Below are positions 1 to 5,633 of a stretch of DNA of 19,658 bases, one piece after another. Source of the stretch: Burkholderiaceae bacterium. GTDB taxonomy: Bacteria > Pseudomonadota > Gammaproteobacteria > Burkholderiales > Burkholderiaceae_C. Every line of letters begins with the position of its first letter. Position 1 is the first letter of the stretch. The stretch lies in NCBI GenBank assembly GCA_031276435.1, contig JAISNB010000013.1, positions 1-19,658 on the forward strand, read 5' to 3'. The translations under genes and the position numbers were made by a program. Under the pieces are notes generated by a model. That model saw nothing but the letters and a program-made list of their open reading frames with translations. It was not told the DNA's origin and did no database searches.

Positions 1-99
1 GCAGTGCCATCCAACGCAACGCACACAGAGGGGCGCATGAGAGAAGCGGCAAGGCACAAGGGCCGAAACCACCACCAACCATCCATCCCGTCAACTTGC

Positions 100-114
100 A
101 AGGAGCAAGATATG
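100..114 (+). promoter_or_regulatory. Strong ribosome binding site and ATG upstream of the heptamer repeat
   Basis: AAGGAG at 100-105 lies 6 nt before an ATG at 112-114, the best translation start signal in the first 1.2 kb. In the sequence as given, translation from here runs through the heptamer repeat and ends at the TGA at 289-291, giving about 59 residues ending KKFQKLR. That frame is not the one that encodes the signal peptide and propeller protein downstream. One more repeat unit, or two fewer, would join the two frames. I therefore read this as the probable native start region of the downstream gene, now uncoupled from it. Confidence 0.55.
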
Positions 115-152
115 CTAAATGGCAACGCACCCGAAATAAATTCCGGAAGTTC

Positions 153-180
153 TGGACTTTATTCTGACTCATGGTATAAT
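153..180 (+). promoter_or_regulatory. Possible sigma-70 promoter with extended -10
   Basis: A perfect TATAAT at 175-180 is preceded by TG at 172-173, an extended -10 arrangement. A weak -35 candidate, TGGACT (153-158), lies 16 bp upstream. Transcription would start near 187, inside the heptamer repeat, so copy number could also alter the 5' end of the transcript. A message starting there would lack the ATG at 112. The perfect -10 could be a chance match in AT-rich DNA. Confidence 0.35.
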
Positions 181-181
181 G

Positions 182-265
182 GCAATCAGCAATCAGCAAT
201 CAGCAATCAGCAATCAGCAATCAGCAATCAGCAATCAGCAATCAGCAATCAGCAATCAGCAATCA
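182..265 (+). repeat. Heptanucleotide tandem repeat (GCAATCA)12
   Basis: Twelve perfect, uninterrupted copies of GCAATCA are followed by a partial thirteenth (GCAA at 266-269). Seven is not a multiple of three, so each gain or loss of a unit shifts the reading frame. Read through, the tract encodes a repeating SAISNQQ peptide in all three forward frames, with no stop codon in any of them, so it can be translated in whichever frame enters it. It lies between a good start signal (112) and the signal-peptide codons of the propeller gene (270 onward), the layout of a slipped-strand contingency locus. Confidence 0.95.
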
Positions 266-299
266 GCAAAAAATTTCAAAAATTGCGCTGAGCGCAATT

Positions 300-1256
300 T
301 TGGGTTTTAGTCTCTTCAGCGCAACGGCAAGCATTGCGCAAGCCCAAATCCACGGGATAAAGACGGATGCCAACACAGGTTATACCGGACTTTTTACCAT
401 TACACCCCCGGCCGCGCCGGTCGGCACGTTCCACGCTCCCACTGCCATAAATATTGTCGACCTGAATACCCAGGCCAAACTGACATGGGTCGATGCGCTG
501 GCCGTCAACAGCAAGGGCGACTTGTTTGCCTACGATAATTCCACACACTATTCAGGCAGAGCCAGCAGCACCACGCAACTGATCCGCATCAATAAAAGCA
601 CAGGAGAGGCCCAACCCATTGGCTCCGCATGGGGTCCTCCCGCCTATATTGCTGGCGCTGCTTTTGATGCAAATGACAATCTTTGGATTGTGAATACTGC
701 CAACTACACGTTACGGCAAATCAATCCCGCTGACGGCAGCACCATCGGGGCATCCATATCCATCACAGGTTTTACCGCACATGCCCTAGAATCTTCGGAA
801 GCTGTGGATATCGTATTCGACAGTGACAACAAAGCCTATCTTTCTGTGGATTATTCGATTTATTCGCTGAATGTGGCAACCGGAGCGGCCAGTTTGCTGT
901 ATACCTTTCCCCTCCCCAGCCCCCTGGTAACACCACCAAATGCTAATCCCCTGTTGGGCGGAATGGCTTTTGATAACAACGGGGGATTCTGGTTGAGTCA
1001 GCACAGGAATCTAGACCGCATTGTTTACAGCGCCGACATCAGTTCTACTGCCCTGGCTGCCGCGCACAACGCCGTGATGGATTTGTCTGGAGACACTGGA
1101 GTGCTCAACTCCGGCCCCACGGATTTGGCGTCCTGGCCCTTTGTGCTCCCAACATCCGTGCCGGCCAATAACCCCGTTGCCTTGATTGGTTTGGCTTTTG
1201 GTGTTATTGGTGCTGGCGGGATGATGCTGCGCCGCAGGCGCAAACAGGCGCGGTAA
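300..1256 (+). CDS. Secreted beta-propeller-like protein with C-terminal envelope-sorting tail; start region disrupted
   Basis: No specific function is recognised. The 318 residues are counted from a TTG at 300, but this is probably not the true start. Codons 270-299, upstream in frame, encode KISKIALSAI, which supplies the charged n-region of a classical signal peptide cleaved after an AQA motif (residues 13-15). Frame 0 is open back to a TAA at 177-179 with no ATG, GTG or TTG before 300. The body has four similar segments (about 65-79, 118-132, 169-183, 220-234) of the type AFDxNDNLWIVN, typical of propeller blades. The C-terminus is tripartite: VPANNP (287-292), a hydrophobic stretch (293-310), then RRRRK, resembling PEP-CTERM or IPTL-CTERM sorting signals. 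Base composition is clearly less GC-rich than the core genes, which suggests a different history. It may be OFF or a pseudogene in this isolate. Confidence 0.7.
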   Translation: MGFSLFSATASIAQAQIHGIKTDANTGYTGLFTITPPAAPVGTFHAPTAINIVDLNTQAKLTWVDALAVNSKGDLFAYDNSTHYSGRASSTTQLIRINKSTGEAQPIGSAWGPPAYIAGAAFDANDNLWIVNTANYTLRQINPADGSTIGASISITGFTAHALESSEAVDIVFDSDNKAYLSVDYSIYSLNVATGAASLLYTFPLPSPLVTPPNANPLLGGMAFDNNGGFWLSQHRNLDRIVYSADISSTALAAAHNAVMDLSGDTGVLNSGPTDLASWPFVLPTSVPANNPVALIGLAFGVIGAGGMMLRRRRKQAR

Positions 1257-1294
1257 AACGGCAGAATCGCGCGCGGGAAAGCCGCTACCTGTTC

Positions 1295-1324
1295 AAAAGC
1301 CACTTCTCCCGGAGTGGCTTTTTT
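1295..1324 (+). terminator. Rho-independent terminator of the propeller gene
   Basis: A perfect 10-bp stem, AAAAGCCACT (1295-1304) with AGTGGCTTTT (1313-1322), is extended by a T-G wobble and a C-G pair around a 4-nt loop. It runs into TTTTTT at 1319-1324. It starts 38 nt after the propeller stop codon and fits a plus-strand intrinsic terminator well. Confidence 0.9.
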
Positions 1325-1375
1325 GTGGATTTCACTTGGGCGACATTCTTTCTGTTCGCGCTGCGCGGAAAAATC

Positions 1376-1425
1376 CCCCCTCACCCTGACCCTCTCCCCA
1401 AGGGGCGAGGGCAATGAAGAGAAGT
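1376..1425. repeat. Dispersed palindromic repeat (CCCTCACCCTGACCCTCTCC type)
   Basis: A C-rich arm beginning CCCTCACCCTGACC is followed by the small hairpin CTCCCCAAGGGGCGAG and then GGCAATGAAGAG. The motif CGAGGGCAATGAAGAG recurs at about 16585-16600 in the second repeat cluster. It looks like a non-coding dispersed repeat of the kind found between genes in many proteobacteria. No gene is seen here. Confidence 0.6.
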
Positions 1426-1440
1426 GCGCCCTCGCTTCCT

Positions 1441-1480
1441 CGTCGTCATTGCGAAGGGCTTTAGCCCCGTAGCAATCCAT
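1441..1480 (+). repeat. Dispersed repeat GTCATTGCGA...GCAATCCAT, forward copy
   Basis: The element begins CGTCATTGCGAAGGGC and ends GTAGCAATCCAT. A near-identical copy lies at 16724-16763, and reverse-complement copies lie at 1811-1848 and 16845-16880. Its ends, TCATTGCGA and AGCAATCCA, are conserved while the centre varies, as in short palindromic mobile or REP-like repeats. Short reading frames across it are not real genes. Confidence 0.7.
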
Positions 1481-1528
1481 GCGGGTTTTGGGCCGTGCCC
1501 TTTCTGTTTGCGTTGCATGGAAAATCCT

Positions 1529-1631
1529 CCTCACCCTGCCCTCTCCGACCTCTCCCCATCCCTCCCCAAAGGGGAGAGTGCAATATGCTCCCCTCTCCAC
1601 TTGTGGAGAGGACGGGGGGTGAGGATGGGGG
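1529..1631. repeat. About 100-bp nested palindromic repeat, copy A
   Basis: The outer arms are CCTCACCCTGCCCTCTCC (from 1529) and GGAGAGGACGGGGGGTGAGG (from 1605). Inside are the hairpins CCCTCCCC-AAA-GGGGAG and CTCCAC-TT-GTGGAG. Positions 1547-1611 match 16501-16566 with only a few substitutions. On symmetry and the second copy I read it as an extragenic palindromic element rather than coding DNA. Confidence 0.75.
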
Positions 1632-1669
1632 AAAGGGGAAAATAATAGAGAGGGAGTGGCAGTTCTTAG

Positions 1670-1770
1670 ACTCCCTCACCCTGATGGGGAAGAGGGAAAA
1701 TAATGAAGAGGGCGAGAATAATGTTTAAATTCCCTCCCCCTGTAGGGGGAGGGTTAGGGAGAGGGACATT
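1670..1770. repeat. Further C/G-rich palindromic repeats
   Basis: This stretch holds CCCTCACCCTGATGGGG, then an A-rich spacer with AATAATGAAGAGGGCGAG, then the near-perfect hairpin CCCTCCCCCTGTAGGGGGAGGG at about 1733-1754, then GGTTAGGGAGAGGG. It belongs to the same repeat family as 1376-1425 and 1529-1631. No gene is supported. Confidence 0.55.
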
Positions 1771-1810
1771 CCCCAAAGGCGGCGGGGATGAATAGATGGA
1801 TGAAAACGGT

Positions 1811-1848
1811 GGATTGCCACGTGCCTTGCGGACACTCGCAATGACGAG
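1811..1848 (-). repeat. Dispersed repeat GTCATTGCGA...GCAATCC, reverse copy
   Basis: GGATTGCCACGTGCC to CTCGCAATGACGAG is the reverse-oriented counterpart of 1441-1480. The two frame the intervening palindromes as an inverted pair. The same pairing is seen at 16724-16763 and 16845-16880. Confidence 0.7.
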
Positions 1849-2162
1849 GTGCAAGGATGCGCTCTCACAAGGGGCCAAGGGCAAAGAATGCGCGGCGCTT
1901 GTGACGGAAAATGGAACGCCTGCCAAGCATGCATTTCTGGCATGCCCGTGTGCGGTGTGCCAAAAAGTGTCCCCGCCAGATGTTGCGGCAGATTTTTTCG
2001 CGCTCGTCCCACGGCGACGACGGGCCAGCCGCACGAGAGATACCACGCACCGATTTTCCAGCGCGCGCCGCACACAGCGGCGGATACCGGCTCAGCGGCG
2101 TCAAGGCCGCGCTTGGACCAGCGGCGCGCCACACCACACGGCGGCGGGTTTGTGCGCGGCGT
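1849..2162. other. Intergenic stretch without a recognisable gene
   Basis: Several short open frames cross this stretch on both strands, but none has a start signal, a recognisable motif or a protein-like composition. It contains a GCATGC-centred imperfect inverted repeat (AAGCATGCATTTCTGGCATGCC, split around 1927-1946) and is GC-rich near addA. It could hold the 3' untranslated region of addA, but no convincing terminator is seen for it. Confidence 0.5.
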
Positions 2163-5100
2163 TTATGGCCCATTTTCTGGCGCGCCGTCGCCGTCAGCGG
2201 CCAATGGCCTCAAACGGCCATCGGCGCTCAAAAACGCGGCCCGCACGGGTTGGCCGGGGTAGATGGCTTGTACGGCGGCGCGGTAGCGCGCCAGTTGCGC
2301 TTGCAGGGCGGCGTCGCGCTCGGGCTGGTGGGCGCTTTTGTAGTCGAGGACCCACCAGGTTTCGGGTTGGTCGGCCACGGCGCGGCGGCGCACCAGGCGG
2401 TCGATGCGCAGGCGCTGGCCGCGCAGAAGCAGTTCGACCTCGTCAAAGGCTTCGGCTACGGCGCTGCTTTGCCAGGCCCAGGCACCTTCGCCGTCCAGGA
2501 TGCGCCGCGCCAGCGCGTGGGCCTGCTGGCCCTGCGCGGCGGTGAGCGCAAAGCGCCGCGCGGCCTGGTGCAGCAGCGCGGGGGGCCATAGGCCGTTTTG
2601 CGCGCGGCGGGCGGCGTGTTCGAGCAACCAGTGCATGGCCTGGCCGATGCGCGCCGCGTCGCTGTCGCCATCAGCGCCGCCGTCGGCGGTTTTTGCTGGT
2701 CCGGCGGCTTCGCTGCTTGCTTGCGGGGCACGGGGCGCGTCGGAAACGGCGGTTTGCGCCGATTGCGTTGGCGTTGCGCTGGCCCATTGCGCGGGCGGCA
2801 GTGTTTTCAGGATGAATGGCTGGGGCGCGGCCTCTTCAGTGAGCGTGCGCGCACTTTCCGGGGCGGGTGCGGGCAGCGGTTGCGCCAGCGGCTGGATGCG
2901 TTGCCACCAGTTTGGGGATGCGGCGGCGGGGGTCTGGTGCGGCTCGAAGGCGGAGAGTACGAGGCGCTGGCGCGCGCGCGTCATGGCAACGTAGAGCAGG
3001 TTGACGTTTTCGCGTGCCTGGGCTGCGGATTCGCTGGCGGCCAGCTCGCGCAGGCACGGCGGCGGTGCGCTGGTTTGGGCCACAAAGGCCAGGCGCCGGG
3101 GCGCGCTGGCTTGGGCGGGCCAGTCGAGCAGCAGGCCGGGGCCGCGCTCTTGCGGGTTTTGGGCGCAGGCGTCCAGCAGCAGGACGGTGTCGGCTTCGAG
3201 TCCCTTTGCGCCATGTACTGTGAGCAAGCGCACACTTTGTTCGGATGGTGCGGCGCTTTCGGACGCGCTGGTAGCGGCCGCGGAAAAGGGCACGGTCAGG
3301 TGCGCGCGGCGCAGCGCGCGCAGCCACTGGCAGGCGCTCAGAAAGCGCCCGCCTTGCACTTGCAATGCGGCGCCAAGCAAGGCTTGCAGGTGCGCCACTT
3401 GGGCCGCGCGCTGCGGTGCTGGCGCGGCGGCGGCAAAGCGGGCCAGCACGTCGCGGTGCTGATAGATGTGCTGCAAGGCGTCGTGTGGCGGCAGGCTGAG
3501 CAGCCAGTGGCGGTAGCGTTGCAGGTCGGCCAGCAGGGCGGCGGCGTCCTGGGTGTCCAGCGCAACGCCGCGCGCCAGCAAGTCCAGCCAGTGCGGCGCG
3601 CTGGCGTGGGGCGTGGCGTTTTCGGCGGTGCGGCGCTCCAGGGCCAGGCGCATCAGGTCGCTGTCGCGCAGGTCAAACAGGGGCGATTTGAGGGCGCGCG
3701 CCAGCGCCAGGTCGTTGCCCGGCGAGGTGAGCGCCTCAACCAGCGCCAGCACGTCTTGCGCCGCGGGCTGTTCGGCCAGAAGCTGCGCTTCAGGTTGTTC
3801 GCAGGCGATGCCAAGCGCACGCAGCTCTTGTTGCAGCGCGCCCAGCGCCTCGCGTTTGCGCGCCAGCACCATGATCTGGCCGGGCTGCGCGCCGCGCGCC
3901 AGTTGCTGGGCCACCCAGTGGGCGGCCTGGCGGCATTCGCGCTGGCGCAGGCGCGTCTCGGGTTCGGTTTGCGCGGTCAACAGGCTGTCGCGCCAGGGCG
4001 GCAGCGGCGCGTCGGCGGCGGTTCTGGCGGCGCGCTCCGGACGGGCGATGAGGGGCAGCGCCCAGATTCCGCCTTCAGCGTCTGATTGCGTTGTATGCAC
4101 TCTAAAATCAGACATTTCGCCGTCATCTTGCGCCTTTTTCATAACGGCGTTGACGGTGGCGAGCACGGCGGGCGCGTTGCGGCGGGTATGGTCGCAGGCC
4201 AGGCGATCGCCGCCCAGGGCTTGCGCCACAAAGTCTTGCGCGGCGGCAAAAACTTGCGGGTCAGCGCGGCGAAAGCGGTAAATGCTTTGTTTGGGGTCGC
4301 CCACGATGAAAAGGCGCGGCGCTTGCTGCGCGCCGCCGCCCGCGCCCGCGTAGGCCGAGAGCCAGTTGTGCAGCGCGTGCCATTGCAGGGGGTTGGTGTC
4401 CTGGAATTCGTCGATCAGCAGGTGGCGCACACGCGCGTCCAGGCGCTGCTGGATCCAGCCAGCCAATTCGGCGCTGGAGAGCAGGGCCAGTGCCACGCGC
4501 TCCAGATCGCCCATGTCGATCCAGTTGCGCTCGCGCTTGAGGGCGGCAAATTCGGCCAGCAGCGCCCGCGTCAGGCGCGCGGCGCGCAGGTGGTACTGGC
4601 GCGCCTGGTGCTGGGCTTGCGCGTCCAGCAGGCGCGCCAGTTCTGGCTCGGCGGCCTGGGCGGCGGCGTATTTTTGCAGGTGTTTGGTCAGGCGGTTTTC
4701 GTCTTTCACGAAAAAAGCCTTGCGCAGCGCGGCCAGCCGATCATCCGCGTTTTGTGCGCCGTTGAATGCCGAAACGACCGCGTTGGCGGCATTTTGCGGC
4801 GTTTTGGCGCTTTCGGCGCCCAATGCCCTGGCCCAATCCAGCCAGCACTGGCGTGCGGCGGGCGCGTCCAAAGCCTCGGCTGGCGTGGAAAAAGCCGCAA
4901 GATCGCCGAAGATAGCGCCAAATGGCGACACGGCATTGTCCACGCGCTTGGCCTGGTCGGCCAGCGCGAATTCCACGCGCTTGCCCAGCGCGGCTTGCAG
5001 CACCGCGTGGGCTTTGTGGCGGCCCTGCGAGCCGACCAGCGCGGCGTAATCGGCGCGCAGCGCGGCATCGGCGGCCACGCGCGGCAAGAAGCGGCGGTGC

Positions 5101-5633
5101 CAGAGTTCGGCCTCGGCCTCGCTGGTGTCTTCCAACAGTTCGTATTGCAGCGGCAGGCCCAGCGCGTCCAGCAATTGCAGCGGCGCGGCGCGCAGCAGTG
5201 CGGCAAACCAGCTATGAAAAGTGCGCACTTGCAGAGCGCGGCCATGGGTGAGCAGATCCGGGTACAGGGCCTTGAGGCGCTGGCGCAGCGCGGGCCATTC
5301 TTGCGGCTGCGCCGATACGCCCCGCGCCTGCAATTGGGCGGTGAGTGTGGCGTCGTCAGCGCGCGCGAAGAGGGCCAGTTCGGCATGCAGGCGTTGGCGC
5401 ATTTCGCCAGCGGCTTTCTTGGTGAAGGTGATGGCCAGGATTTCGTGGGGCTGCGCGCCGTCCAGCAGCGCGCGGATGATGCGCGATACCAGCATCCAGG
5501 TTTTGCCCGCGCCAGCGCAGGCCTGTACCGCCACGTGGCGGCGCGGGTCGCAGGCGATGGCGTAGAACGCCGCGCTGTCGATGCGCTGGCCGTTGTGCTC
5601 GTAGGCAATGGACGGGGTGGTGGCTGCGGTCAT
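2163..5633 (-). CDS. addA: AddA-type ATP-dependent helicase/nuclease subunit (UvrD superfamily 1A)
   Basis: 1156 aa. It is the motor and nuclease subunit of the AddAB enzyme, which unwinds and resects double-strand-break ends and loads RecA. Superfamily 1A motifs are in order: Walker A ACAGAGKT (38-45), Ia ITFTKKAAGEM (68-78), II DEFQDT (408-413), III GDPKQSIYRFRRAD (445-458), V LLTVHGAKGLE (803-813) and VI NLLYVAMTRARQR (878-890). The C-terminal RecB-type nuclease shows GQAMHWLLEH (997-1006), LRIDRL (1075-1080) and catalytic VLDYK (1095-1099), followed by QLARYR (1113-1118). The start is chosen as the ATG at 5633, whose ATGA overlaps the addB stop. The frame stays open for 172 codons more into addB, but those residues are Arg/Ala-rich and lack domain character. 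The overlap implies translational coupling and a matched pair. Family variants are also named RexA or RecB-like. Confidence 0.95.
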   Translation of the reverse strand: MTAATTPSIAYEHNGQRIDSAAFYAIACDPRRHVAVQACAGAGKTWMLVSRIIRALLDGAQPHEILAITFTKKAAGEMRQRLHAELALFARADDATLTAQLQARGVSAQPQEWPALRQRLKALYPDLLTHGRALQVRTFHSWFAALLRAAPLQLLDALGLPLQYELLEDTSEAEAELWHRRFLPRVAADAALRADYAALVGSQGRHKAHAVLQAALGKRVEFALADQAKRVDNAVSPFGAIFGDLAAFSTPAEALDAPAARQCWLDWARALGAESAKTPQNAANAVVSAFNGAQNADDRLAALRKAFFVKDENRLTKHLQKYAAAQAAEPELARLLDAQAQHQARQYHLRAARLTRALLAEFAALKRERNWIDMGDLERVALALLSSAELAGWIQQRLDARVRHLLIDEFQDTNPLQWHALHNWLSAYAGAGGGAQQAPRLFIVGDPKQSIYRFRRADPQVFAAAQDFVAQALGGDRLACDHTRRNAPAVLATVNAVMKKAQDDGEMSDFRVHTTQSDAEGGIWALPLIARPERAARTAADAPLPPWRDSLLTAQTEPETRLRQRECRQAAHWVAQQLARGAQPGQIMVLARKREALGALQQELRALGIACEQPEAQLLAEQPAAQDVLALVEALTSPGNDLALARALKSPLFDLRDSDLMRLALERRTAENATPHASAPHWLDLLARGVALDTQDAAALLADLQRYRHWLLSLPPHDALQHIYQHRDVLARFAAAAPAPQRAAQVAHLQALLGAALQVQGGRFLSACQWLRALRRAHLTVPFSAAATSASESAAPSEQSVRLLTVHGAKGLEADTVLLLDACAQNPQERGPGLLLDWPAQASAPRRLAFVAQTSAPPPCLRELAASESAAQARENVNLLYVAMTRARQRLVLSAFEPHQTPAAASPNWWQRIQPLAQPLPAPAPESARTLTEEAAPQPFILKTLPPAQWASATPTQSAQTAVSDAPRAPQASSEAAGPAKTADGGADGDSDAARIGQAMHWLLEHAARRAQNGLWPPALLHQAARRFALTAAQGQQAHALARRILDGEGAWAWQSSAVAEAFDEVELLLRGQRLRIDRLVRRRAVADQPETWWVLDYKSAHQPERDAALQAQLARYRAAVQAIYPGQPVRAAFLSADGRLRPLAADGDGAPENGP

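Noticed and set aside
182..265. CRISPR array reading of the tandem repeat
   Set aside because: The 7-bp units are directly adjacent with no spacers; this is a simple sequence repeat.
1424..1728. Short open frames across the C/G-rich repeats
   Set aside because: Peptides such as PLRPLPIPPQRGE are translations of the dispersed palindromes seen again near 16500, not genes.
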